Shown here: in pieces, positions 1-11,079 of the stretch
Layout: each line of letters starts with the position of its first letter
Numbering within the stretch: the first letter of the stretch is position 1
Assembly (NCBI RefSeq): GCF_003254395.2
Contig: NC_037645.1
Location: forward strand, 9,981,229 to 10,045,228
Length of the DNA stretch: 64,000 nt
Reading direction: 5' to 3'
DNA from: Apis mellifera
Taxonomy: Eukaryota; Arthropoda; Insecta; Hymenoptera; Apidae
The notes under the pieces: generated by a model
Databases searched by the model: none
What the model was told of the DNA's origin: nothing
The model's input: the letters and a program-made list of their open reading frames with translations, nothing else
Translations under genes and position numbers: made by a program

Positions 1-790
1 AAACAAATTAATTTTTTAAGTCGAAAATAATTTTGATTATTTTGATTAAAAATATTGAGCATCATTAATTGTTGGATTGTCATTATTTGTACGAAAAACA
101 TTAGTAATTGAAGTAAATGAGGGTAACTTTGATCACTGATCGTTAATTATTACATTTTTTAAATCGAAAATAATTTTCATTATCGATTAAAAATACTAAG
201 CATCATTAATTGTTGGATTGTTGTCATTATTTGTACGAAAAACATTAGTAATTGAAACAAACGAAGGTAATTTTGATCATTGATCGTTAATTATTATATT
301 TTTTGTGTATTATATATAAAACAAATTAATTTTTAAATCGAAAATAATTTTGATTATCGATTATCATTAATTGTTGGATTGTTGTCATTATTAGTATAAA
401 GGACATTAGTAATTGAAATAAATTAATTATCAAAAATAATTTTGACGAAACTGTTTTAGATCATCGATTAAAAACACTATTAATTATTAGATTATTATCA
501 CATTATATATTCTTTTAAAATCAAAACTTTGATCATCGATCGTTGATTAAAAATATTAAGCATCATCAATTTATTGGGTTATTGTATAGAGGACACTCTA
601 CATACGTACACATAATAATTGCATTAATAATTGCAATCGAAACAAATTAATTATATAAAATCGAGAATAACTTTAATCGGATTTTTTAAAAATATTAAAA
701 AATCATCATTAATTGTTGAATTGTTATCACTATTTCAAAATACACTCTATATATGTGCGTATAAAATTTAGCATACGTGGTACGTACGTA
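1..790. repeat. Degenerate AT-rich tandem satellite
   Basis: About five imperfect units share the anchor CATCATTAATTGTTGGATTG, near 60, 201, 362, 562 and 704 (the fourth is the most diverged). Each unit also carries an AAATCGAAAATAATTTT-like block and, in the better copies, ATTAGTAATTGAA. Spacing varies from about 140 to 200 bp because of internal deletions. The array is cut by the left window edge, so its full size is unknown. No coding potential is visible. Confidence 0.75.
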
Positions 791-815
791 TAACTATAAT
801 AACGTTTCAAGTCCA

Positions 816-841
816 CCTAACCTAACCTAACCTAACCTAAC
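816..841. repeat. Short interstitial telomere-type repeat (CCTAA)5
   Basis: Five perfect CCTAA units run from 816 to 840. The complement is TTAGG, the telomere unit of most insects including Hymenoptera. The run is too short to be a functional telomere and is flanked by ordinary sequence. It supports the insect assignment and could be a repair scar or chance. Confidence 0.8.
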
Positions 842-1009
842 TTTTAATTTCATTTACACGAAGGAATCAATTAACATTATCCGTAGTTCCACGCGAATCG
901 TTTCTTTTCTGCTCCCCTCAAAAATTACTTCCTCTCTGAGTTAAAAATTCTAATCGTAGCAATCGTCCTCTCCAACTCGTTAAAAATTAATCATTGCGAG
1001 GAATTCTTC

Positions 1010-1012
<3 letters not shown>

Positions 1013-1049
<37 letters not shown>
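1013..1049. repeat. (TC)n microsatellite
   Basis: An almost pure TC tract with one TTT interruption. It opens the pyrimidine-rich stretch that continues into the minisatellite up to 2490. Confidence 0.9.
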
Positions 1050-1057
<8 letters not shown>

Positions 1058-1116
1058 TCTCGTTCCTTCAACGTCAAACCTATTTCCTATCTCCCTTCGA
1101 TTTCTCTCTTCAAATC

Positions 1117-1664
1117 CTTCCAATGTTTCTTTCTTCCTTTTTTTTTATTCCACATTCTCTGCCCTTCACACACACTTCAACTCTCTCCTTCCAATGTTTC
1201 TTTCTTTCTTTCTTTTCTTTTACACGGATATATTTCTTTTTATTCCACATTCTCTTCGCACACACTTCAACTCTCCCCTTCCAATGTTTCTTTCTTTCTT
1301 TCTTTCTTTTTACACGGATATATTTCTTTTTATTCCACATTCTCTGCCCTTCGCGCACACTTCAACTCTCCTCTTCCAATATTTCTTTCTTTCTTTCTTT
1401 CTTTCTTTTTACACGGATATATTTCTTTTTATTCCACATTCTCTGCCCTTCGCGCACACTTCAACTCTTTCCTTCCGATGTTTCTTTCTTTCTTTCTTTT
1501 TACACGGATATATTTCTTTTTATTCCACATTCTCTGCCCTTCGCGCACATTTCAACTCTTTCCTTCCGATGTTTCTTTCTTTCTTTCTTTTTACACGGAT
1601 ATATTTCTTTTTATTCCACATTCTCTGCCCTTCGTACACACTTCAACTCTCCCTTTCCAATGTT

Positions 1665-1720
<56 letters not shown>

Positions 1721-1989
1721 TTTACACGGATATATTTCTTTTTATTCCACATTCTCTGCCCTTCGCGCACACTTCAACTCTTTCCTTCCGATGTTTCTTT
1801 CTTTCTTTTTACACGGATATATTTCTTTTTATTCCACATTCTCTGCCCTTCGTACACACTTCAACTCTCCCTTTCCAATGTTTCTTTCTTTCTTTCTTTC
1901 TTTCTTCCTTTCTTTTTACACGGATATATTTCTTTTTATTCCACATTCTCTGTCCTTCACACACACTTCAACTCTCCCCTTCCAATGTT

Positions 1990-2025
<36 letters not shown>

Positions 2026-2490
2026 TTTACACGGATATATTTCTTTTTATTCCACATTCTCTGCCCTTCGCGCACACTTCAACTCTCCTCTTCCAATATT
2101 TCTTTCTTTCTTTCTTTCTTTCTTTTTACACGGATATATTTCTTTTTATTCCACATTCTCTGCCCTTCGCGCACACTTCAACTCTTTCCTTCCGATGTTT
2201 CTTTCTTTCTTTCTTTTTACACGGATATATTTCTTTTTATTCCACATTCTCTGCCCTTCGTACACACTTCAACTCTCCCTTTCCAATGTTTCTTTCTTTC
2301 TTTCTTTCTTTCTTCCTTTCTTCCTTTCTTTTTACACGGATATATTTCTTTTTATTCCACATTCTCTGCCCTTCGCGCACACTTCAACTCTCCTCTTCCA
2401 ATATTTCTTTCTTTCTTTCTTTCTTTCTTTTTACACGGATATATTTCTTTTTATTCCACATTCTCTGCACACTTCAACTCTCCTCTTCGC
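1117..2490. repeat. Pyrimidine-rich minisatellite, about 14 units of 86-130 bp
   Basis: Each unit has a (TTTC)n tract of variable length, then TTTACACGGATATATTTC, then TTTTTATTCCACATTCTC, then a CACACTTCAACTCT segment. ACACGGATATATTT occurs 13 times (about 1221 to 2431) and TTCAACTCT 14 times. Variant blocks before the tract (CTCCCCTTCC, CTCCTCTTCC, CTTTCCTTCC, CTCCCTTTCC) recur in an ordered way, which implies multi-unit duplication. All three + strand frames stay open because the tract contains no stop triplet, giving long Phe/Leu/Ser-rich frames that I regard as non-genic. Confidence 0.95.
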
Positions 2491-3071
2491 GGATTAGCGA
2501 ACGGAAATCCAATTTTCCGTTCGAAAAGCGACGCCAAAGAGAGAGAGAAAGAGAGAGAGAGAAGGAGAGAGGGAGAAGAGGAGAGGCGAGAACGCGGCGT
2601 CCCAAAAAACAGGATGTCCCTGTCAACCTCTGGAACCGCATCCTTTCGCAGGGGTAACGAATGTACGTATTTAGAGCGCGCGGCGGTTGGACGCGGCGGC
2701 GGTGGCGGCAGGAAAACTGTGATGCATCGCCCGGAGAGATTAATGCATGCAGCGGGGAACGGTTTGTTAGAGTGAATAACGGCCGGCCGGCAATAATGAT
2801 ATTGCCATTAAGCTGTCCGCGAAAGTTTCGTTTCGTTTTCGCGGAATTCGGCGATCGCGTGCTTCCACCCTCGCCAATTGATTCTCATCCGATTCTTTTC
2901 TTCGTTCCCTTCGAACGCGTGTTTCGCTCAAAAATTTTTTCCACTCGAAAGAAAGCTTGGGGATGAATTTCATTTATCGTATTTAGAGAAATGTTGTACG
3001 AAGAAATTTGATTCTTTTTTTTTTTTAATGGAAGTAAATTATTCGTTGCTTGAAAAATGGAACAACTTTCA
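2491..3071. other. Purine tract and GC-rich island
   Basis: A GA-rich stretch (about 2536-2590) follows the pyrimidine array directly, so the strand bias flips. It is followed by a CpG-rich island (about 2595-2860) with GCGGCGG runs and GGCCGGCC. Short overlapping frames are open only because of GC content. I see no convincing exon; a regulatory island is possible. Confidence 0.4.
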
Positions 3072-3547
3072 GGATAAAATCAAATAATTGGGAATTTTTT
3101 TATTTTTTTCTTAAAATGACTATTGTCATTAAATAGTAAGAGATAAACGAATAAATATTATAAATAAAAATGAAAATTATTGAGTTTGGAAGAGATGGAA
3201 AGAGAATTGCACGAATTCTGGGATAAATTTGTCGAAAGAAGGGTTTCAAAGGAACCCTTTAAAAAAATACACAAGAAAAATATTCTTAACGATGAATACT
3301 TTAGCTTCAGGATGGATGGATAAAATCAAATAATTGGGGAATACTTTTATTTTTTTCTTAAAATGACTATTGTCATTAAATAGTAAGAGATAAAGAATAA
3401 ATATTGTAAATAAAAATGAAAATTATTGAGTTTCGAAGAGGTGGAAAGAGAATTGCGCGAATAAATTTGTCGAAAGAAGGGTTTCAGAGGAACCCTTTAA
3501 AAAAATACACAAGAAAAATATTCTTAATGATGAATACTTTAGCTTCG
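3072..3547. repeat. Two-copy tandem duplication, period 246 bp
   Basis: GGATAAAATCAAATAATTGG begins at 3072 and again at 3318. The following bases match with few changes through TGAATACTTTAGCTTC at both ends. Differences are mostly small indels, including loss of about a dozen bases near 3460. The copies contain no open frame of interest. Confidence 0.9.
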
Positions 3548-3975
3548 ATTTAAAGATTCGAAAAATCCGTTTATTAAAAAAAGAAAAAAAAAAAGAAAGA
3601 AAAAAGGAAAAAAAAACTAATTTCCCTCTCGCGAAACCGTATTTGAATACGAGAAGAATGACCGACCAATCGCGTCGTGTGCCTTGGGTTTCATTTCAAC
3701 CCGTGCCACGATTTCCCTCTCACCAGGTTGGCCACCAGGGTGCAGTAACGCGGTAATCAACTATTTACTATTCTATTACTACGTACCGCGAATTCACTCC
3801 CCCCTCCCCCTCCCTCTCCCCTACGTTTTCTCGTCCCTACGCCCCCAAGGTATCCCACCGATTCTCCTACGACACCTCTTCGCCCGTCTTGATGAAAGTT
3901 TAGCCAATTAGAGGAGCAACGAGTCAAGTAGAATGAGGAGATGGTCCCTGATGCTTGATGAAATGATTTGTGAAT
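3548..3975. other. Unique spacer with purine tract
   Basis: An A-rich purine tract (3576-3617) is followed by moderately GC-rich unique sequence. Small frames on both strands are not supported by codon pattern or similarity that I recognise. Confidence 0.4.
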
Positions 3976-4668
3976 GAAAATCGAGCACCGAGCAATGGAT
4001 TTGGGACGTGATTTCGCGTACATAGATTGTTGTTTCTTGCATATTGATTTGTTAATTCAAACAAGTTTCAATATCATAAACGTCTAAGGAAAGACAAAGT
4101 AGTAAGATAAAGTTAATGGTCGATCTCTCGATTCTTCTTCTTGTTCTGTATCATCTGATTTCTTCTTTTATTTCTTCTTTCGTGCTATGAATAAGATTAA
4201 TTAGAAGGAAATTAATTAAGAAAATCGAGCACCGAGCAATGGATTTGGGGCGTGGTTTCGCGTACATTGTTGTTTCTTGCATATTGATTTGTTAATTCAA
4301 ACGAGTTTCAATATAGTAGTAAGATAAAGTTAATGGTCGATCTCTCGATTCCTCTTCTCCTGTATCATCTGATTTCTTCTTTCAAGCAAGTTCTTACTTA
4401 ATATCGTGCTATGGATAAGATTAATTAGAAGGAAATTAATTAAGAAAATCGAGCACCGACCAATGGATTTGGGGTGTAATTTCGCGTACATTGTTGTTTC
4501 TTGCATATTGATTTGTTAATTCAAACAAGTTTCAATATAGTAGTAAGATAAAGTTAATGGTCGATCTCTCGATTCTTCTTCTCCTGTATCATCTGATTTC
4601 TTCTTTCAAGCAAGTTCTTACTTAATATCGTGCTATGGATAAGATTAATTAGAAGGAAATTAATTAAT
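3976..4668. repeat. Three-copy tandem repeat, 224-244 bp units
   Basis: GAAAATCGAGCACCGA starts at 3976, 4220 and 4444. Each unit continues through a CGCGTACAT segment, TTGTTTCTTGCATATTG, a TTAATGGTCGATCTCTCG block and ATTAATTAGAAGGAAATTAA. Copies 2 and 3 are closest; copy 1 lacks the TTCAAGCAAGTTCTTAC segment. Confidence 0.9.
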
Positions 4669-5989
4669 TAATTCGGAAGAATCGTGAATCGAAGGGGAAA
4701 CAATCAGGGATTTTCGAGTCAAAGTCATCAATCTCGAATCATACAGTCGCATAATATTATGAAAATGGCAAACTAATATATGTTGCGAACGTCGAAACAG
4801 TGATGCAAACGCGAATATTATCAGCCTGTTATCTTTCGAACACGAGCCTCGACCTGACCCGATCTATCCTAGTATTGTGTGATATCAGGCGAAAGCTTTG
4901 CCAATTCCCTCATCGAATGATAACAAACATTTCGAACAAACTATTGTATATTTTTCGAGCTACGTAATTTTATTATTAAGAAGTTAAATGGCCAAGTGAA
5001 GAGGATGATCGTTTAACGCTCTCACATTTACCCATTATCGAGCCGATATCGATGATTCAATTTCGTCAAGAAAGCGTTCGTTCAAGTAAAATAATAAAAA
5101 TAAAGAGACAGAGAGAGAGAATGCATTCCCAATCGGGGAACAACGTTCCAACAAACGTTCCATCTCCCTCCCCTTAAACGCTACTTCCCCGATAACCGTT
5201 TTATCTGGAAGGGGATTCCCCCGAATGGATCGATATCGATTTCCAGTTATCGTTATAATTTGCCTGGCCGACTATTCCCGACTTCTGACGGTCCTCTTTT
5301 CTATCCAATAATGCGGCGTGACACACGCGACACGTAAAATGGAGGACAGGCCTATTCCGACCGTTGACAAATGGCCGTAGCAGCACGCAAAATGGACGCC
5401 CGGATATAAATACGATCCCATACGGTGTGTGCCACGCTGGTATCAGAACCGATACAGAAAAACCGCTCGATCTGTCGTGTTTATACGCGGAAGGAGAAAC
5501 GTTTAATTTTTTTTCCCGCCAATTTTTTCCTCTCCTCCTTTCCTTTCTTTCCTCTCTCTCTTTTTCTCCTGTTTTTTCAATATTTTTTTTTGGTTTCTTT
5601 TTTTGCGTGCACGTACGTCATCGCATCTCACGAGAATTTCGAATAATTTTCGATACCTTTTGACCGATATTTTTCGTCAGCAAACGATTGTTTCGTTTTT
5701 TTGTATACGGATTTCTCTTTCTTTTATTCTCCCGTAAATTGAAAAAAGAAAAGAGAATCTTCTTATCTTTTCTTTTTCCTGGAAATCGGAGAAGCACTCT
5801 TCCCCTTTTGAAAATTGTTCCATTTTTTTAGCACGATGAATCGTGCTAATTCCGTTTCTCGTCACTCTCGCGACTCCTTATTAAAAGCTTCGCGACAATA
5901 TTTCGCAGGCAGAGATAGAACGACTAGAACGATATTTTCGAACGTCGATAAACCGACATTGTTGAGACGAGTCACAAATTACTCGCGAA
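4669..5989. other. Unique DNA with two GC-richer islands
   Basis: Islands lie at about 4780-4930 and 5160-5480. The second contains several CpG-rich words and TATAAATAC near 5404. A pyrimidine-rich stretch follows (5505-5600). Open frames of 60-99 codons overlap on both strands and none resembles a protein I know. Confidence 0.35.
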
Positions 5990-6250
5990 ATCGTCGCCTC
6001 GACGGCCAACCGCCCCCCCCTCGCAAAATTTCCACCGCTCGCCCTGTTTATATCCACACCCTCGGTGTGCGCTGTGCACGCGTTCACCCGTGACCACGTA
6101 TTCCATGCAAATTTCGCCGAGCGAGACCCGGTGAACCGTGGCCAACGCCGTTGCGTTTGCGTATCCTCCGATCTTCCGCCTGTCCATCCATTCCTCCGAT
6201 CGAGGAATTCGAAAATCGGCCGATTTTTTATCCATTTTCATCGAGTCCCC
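5990..6250. other. GC-rich island with octamer motif
   Basis: The sequence is far more GC-rich than its surroundings and contains ATGCAAAT (6105-6112), the classic POU-domain octamer, followed by TTCG. Both strands have frames of about 90 codons here, so openness is not evidence of coding. A conserved regulatory element is the more likely reading, but this is inference. Confidence 0.35.
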
Positions 6251-6990
6251 TTCGAGTTTTATTGCGACATATCAACTGTTATGTTCTTCGATAAATTTCG
6301 TCCGATTGCCGATTTAGAATGTTATAATATTTTGTTATAATATTTTATTTATAATATTAATTATTCGTTTCGAATTTGAAAGAAATTGGGATGTTGGATA
6401 AAGATCTCTGTTTGTTGTAAAATATTTATCGAGATAGGCAGATATTTTGGGAGAGAAAAATTATAATTATAGGAGAGAAATTTATAATTATTGTAATGTT
6501 TGTTTTATTTGTTTTGTCCATTGTTCTGATAAGTGAATTTAATAATCTACAATAATTGGTCACGTTTATTTGTTACTACTAATTCTTTTTCATTTATAAA
6601 ATTAATCTTAATTGGAGAAATAAAGAATTGAAGAAGAAAAATTTCCAAGGTTAATTATAATAAATTAATTGGAGGAGATAGAATTTTTAATAAAAATCCC
6701 TGAAAGTATTAAATTTTTGTTCATCCTTTCAATTCTCGGTGTAAGATAAAATACACCTCGATGAAATATAATAATACAATTGAATTCTTGTCGATGGGAT
6801 GAACGAGTGAAACGAAACGAAGGAAAGAAAAATTTTGGCATTTGAAGAATATAAAAAAAAAAAAAAAAAAATATTCAAAATCTATTTAAAAATTGGCTAC
6901 ATCCTTTTCTCCTCGAACACGCGTTACGTCATCCCAGTTGTTCGACCAGCTCGATTAATTAAGATTCGCTGGACTTAACTCATAAACTAA
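6251..6990. other. AT-rich unique stretch
   Basis: Low-complexity AT-rich DNA with a poly-A run near 6850. No gene or clear repeat family is seen. Confidence 0.5.
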
Positions 6991-7037
6991 ATTCACGCAT
7001 TAACTGGTCGCAACTGGTCGCTTAAGTGGCCGAACCG

Positions 7038-7051
7038 ATTACCATGGTAAC
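7038..7051. promoter_or_regulatory. X-box-like RFX motif
   Basis: ATTACCATGGTAAC is a near-perfect dyad. It fits the RFX consensus GTNRCC-(0-3N)-RGYAAC at every position except the first. It sits in a moderately GC-rich unique block (about 6990-7250) just before a long satellite. In animals such sites drive ciliary and neuronal genes; binding here is inference. Confidence 0.35.
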
Positions 7052-7070
7052 GTTTGGCAGACCCACTTAC

Positions 7071-7156
7071 CAGTAACTTTGATCTCGAGCGTGGCATCTG
7101 TACACGATCTTAACGTATTATTCGTCTCTGCTCTAGATAATCGAGATTGATAACAC
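7071..7156 (-). other. Possible small exon, weak
   Basis: On the - strand a polypyrimidine-poor CATCATCCAG acceptor (7157-7160) precedes an 86-bp open stretch that ends at a good donor, CTG/GTAAGTGGG (7070-7061). The frame reads through as ...SCTDATLEIKVT and could resemble the last strand of an Ig or FnIII domain. The similarity is too short to assign, and the acceptor is poor. Treat as a hypothesis only. Confidence 0.12.
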
Positions 7157-7244
7157 CTGGATGATGACAGAACGCTTGATTAATTTCCAATATGATGGCG
7201 AATCTGATCCATACGCTCCGAATATGGAGATTATTATCAATAGC

Positions 7245-8960
7245 CCGTCCATTCAACTTCACTAATTTCACTGTTGATCGCCTATATCTTATAGCGTTGT
7301 AAAATTTTATAAAATATTTATATAAATACTTATACTAATTATATAACTATAATAACTTATGCTAATAATATAACTAATTATATTTTTACTTAAATACTTA
7401 CAATTTTATAAAATACAAATATTTCGACATATTATACATCTATCAAATTATATTTGGTTAAATACGTTAAATCGTGGATGATATTAATGATATAATAGCT
7501 CCATAGTCCATTCATCTTCACTAATTTCACTGTTGATAGTATATCTTATTTCGCATAGCGTTGTAAAATTTTATAAAATACTTAAATTTTATATTTTTAC
7601 TTAAATACTTATAATTTTATAAAATACAAATATTTCGACATATTATACATCTATCGAATTGGTTAAACACGTTAAATCGTGGATGATATTAATGATATAA
7701 TAGCTCCATAGTCCATTCATCTTCACTAATTTCACTGTTGATAGCATATCTTATTTCGTTGTAAAATTTTATAAAATATTTATATAAATACTTATAATTT
7801 ATATTTTTACTTAAATACTACAATTTTATAAAATACAAATATTTCGACATATTATATACCTGTTAAATCGTGGATGATATTAATGATATTAATAGCTCGT
7901 CCATTCAACTTTACTAATTTCACTGTTGATAGTATATCTTATTTCGCATAGCGTTGTAAAATTTTATAAAATATTTATATAAATACTTATAATTTATATT
8001 TTTACTTAAATACTTATAATTTTATAAAGTACAAATATTTCGACATATTATACATCTATCAAATTATATTTGGTTAAATACGTTAAATTGTGGATGATAT
8101 TAATGATATAATAACTCCATAATCCATTCATCTTCACTAATTTCACTGTTGATAGTATATCATATTTATTTTATAGCGTTGTAAAATTTTATAAAATACT
8201 TATATAAATACTTATAATTTATATTTTTACTTAAATACTACAATTTTATAAAATACAAATATTTCAACATATTATATACCTGTCAAATTGTTAGTTAAAT
8301 CGTGGATAATATTAATGATATAATAACTCGTCCATTCAACTTCACTAATTTCACTGTTAATTGCGTAATATATTTTATTTCGCATAGCGTTGTAAAATTT
8401 TATAAAATACTTATATAAATATTTAATTTATATTTTTATTTAAATACTTATAATTTTATGAAATACAAATATTTCGACATATTATACATCTATCGAATTG
8501 GTTAAACACGTTAAATCGTGGATGATATTAATGATATAATAGCTCAACTTCACTGTTGATAGTATATCTTATTTTGCATAGTATTGTAAAATTTTATAAA
8601 ATACTACAAATATTTCAATACACTTGTCGAATTCGTTAAACACGTTAAATCGTGGCTGATATTAATGATATAATAGCTCCTCCATTCAACTTTACTAATT
8701 TCACTGTTGATAGTATATCTTATTTCGCATAGCGTTGTAAAATTTTATAAAATACTACAAATATTTCGATACACCTGTCAAATTGATTAAACATATTAAA
8801 TCGTGGATGATATTAATGATATAATGTAAAATTTTATAAAATACTTATATAAATACTTATAATTTATATTTTTACTTAAATACTTATAATTTTATAAAAT
8901 ACAGATATTTCGATACACCTGTCGAATTGGTTAAACACGTTAAATCGTGGATGATATTTT
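7245..8960. repeat. AT-rich tandem satellite, about nine units
   Basis: CGTGGATGATATT-type anchors occur near 7473, 7678, 7869, 8089, 8301, 8517, 8651, 8802 and 8946. Early units are 190-220 bp and the last three 134-151 bp, having lost internal segments. Units share TTTCACTGTTGATAG, GCGTTGTAAAATTTTATAAA and AATATTTCGACATATTATAC. Nothing is coding. Confidence 0.95.
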
Positions 8961-10703
8961 TATAATACCAAACAAATATGAAAATCGAATATAACTTAAT
9001 TTAAAAAAAAAAAAAAAAAAAAATACGATTGAAATATCGGAGCTTTCGATCGATTTTTTCCATACGAGAATATCGAATCTTCGAAATTCGATTTATTCGA
9101 TATATTCGATTCTCCGCGTGCGCAAAGGATTTCTAATGATCGAAGAATTAAATAAAGTGCAAATCGATCGTTTTATTTTAACAAATAAATAGAGAAAAGA
9201 AAGAAAGAAAGGGATTTGTTTGTTTCTCGCAGGAAAATAATTATTGCCGGCGATTGTCGTTAGAAAGCTTCGCAAGATCTCCTCTCGAAATCTGCCTGTT
9301 TCGAATTTTCCAAAACAACGTTATGTCAACAAATGTGAAATTTATGCACACGGTATGAAATTAATGTTAATTAATTACAGGCGCGTGCAAAATAATATCG
9401 AAATAAAGGGGTGAATATTGTTTTCCCCTTGTCTTTTGTCGTTCCATTCTTTGATAATTAATTTTTCGACGAGCACAGTGTATTCGTTTGGGCGAAATTG
9501 GGCGAAATTGGTTGCGCACGGTTCAAATAAATATTGCAACGTAGTCGTCGAAACGTTCAATAAATTGGTAAAATAATCCAATTTCCTTTTTCTCTCTTTC
9601 TCTCTTTTTTTTTTTTCGCTTCAAAAGCGATCCTTTTCCCTGTTACCTTCTTTGTTTATTGATTCAATTTATTACACTCGCGTTCCAAAAATATATATAT
9701 TTTACTTTCACGTTTATCACGGCTGATAATTAAAGTGGTTTGCGACGCTGGCAACGTTTAACGTCTCGAAAAAAAAAAAGAGAGATATTTTCCAATCTTT
9801 TCAAATCGTTGAAAAATCGTGCGTTTCTAATATTTAATAACCAATACCTGTTTAGTTAGAAATTATTATTCAATAACTTGCTTAAACCCGTCTCAAACAT
9901 TGTTCAATATAGTTTATCTATCAAAATTATCAAAGGATAATTTTCTGGTTCCAAAACCGAGTTACGTTTAGGATGAAACGTATGATAATTAATCTCGAAT
10001 GCTTTTTCCAATAATTTTTAGCTCATCGCCAAATTTTTGTCAATTTGGCAAATGAACGTCGCGATAGAGAATATTGGAAATTTGGTGGAATGAAAGAGTT
10101 GACAGAATTGTCAATTACTCTCTTCATTATTCACATTGTCTCGTTCGTGATTCGTATTTTGATTTTCTGATTATTAACTCGACTCGTCGATCGAGACAAA
10201 TAAAAATTTTCTCTACTTATATTCTTCTCATATCTTATTCTTCTCTTATCATATATTCTTCTCGTCTCTTTGAGAAGAGAAAGAAGAAGAAAAAATCTTC
10301 TCTCCTCAATCGTTACACGCACACATTTTTTCTCTCAAACTTTCTTCAAAACTCTTTCGAAGAAATTCGATCGTGATTTCTTATTTGCTACTTCTTGGGA
10401 GGAAAAATTTTAGCGGATAAATTTAGATAAAACTTGAACCAGAGATTTATTTACACGAGTTCTTGTATTCTTGAAACAATATATAGAATTACTTACTCCT
10501 TAGATTAAACCTAGAATCTCGACCGTGTAATCTTTTCCAAGTTCGAGAACAATTCACGAATCCTTATTCTTAGATTCATAGATATCCAACCTTCTCTTCT
10601 TGAACGAGATATAAAATCTTGCTCCACATATCCTTCATTAATTTCGGATAACGGATAACGGATAATGATCAGTTGTAAAATAAAGAGAAGGAGAGAGAAG
10701 GCA
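8961..10703. other. AT-rich unique DNA
   Basis: A long poly-A run (about 9002-9022), pyrimidine runs (9586-9620) and ordinary AT-rich sequence. Small frames of 60-100 codons are low-complexity and overlap on both strands. No gene is seen. Confidence 0.5.
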
Positions 10704-11077
10704 TTAAAGTGTCGATCCGTGATTGGTTTTCGGTTTTATGTCGAGTTTTACTATTGGTGGACATAAAGTATGGACATAACAGGTTGATACGGTTGTATCA
10801 CGGGGGAGGGAAGGGAGGGTTGGATACTTTGGAAGGTGATTTATGAGCTTGCCCAAGTTAGCATTGAAGGAACTCTTATCATACGATAAGGACAGTAATA
10901 TGGACACTTTCCTTACAGATCCAATAAACTTGAGGTATATAACTTTACCTCTAATCAATTTCACATTACGTTACAGTGCCAACTGTATCACTTTATACGA
11001 TAAAATGCTAGTGAGATTTTGAAATAATTGCTTGTACAACAATTTATACCAAACTTGATCTTGAAACCGAATTGAAA
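10704..11077. other. Unassigned stretch, possible older transposon remnant
   Basis: Composition is less AT-rich than the flanks and includes a G-rich run (10801-10822), phrases such as GGACATAAAGTATGGACATAA, and GTTACAGTGCCAACTG near 10972. An 86-codon frame lies on the - strand (10704-10964) with no recognised motif. Its position against mariner copy 1 and its style suggest an older insertion, but I cannot name a family. Confidence 0.2.
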
Positions 11078-11079
11078 TA

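Noticed and set aside
816..841. True telomere end
   Set aside because: Only five units, with unique and satellite DNA continuing on both sides.
994..2775. 593-codon open frame and two overlapping long frames of Phe/Leu/Ser-rich peptide
   Set aside because: They translate the pyrimidine minisatellite; all three + frames are open because TTTC and the unit contain no stop triplet in any register.
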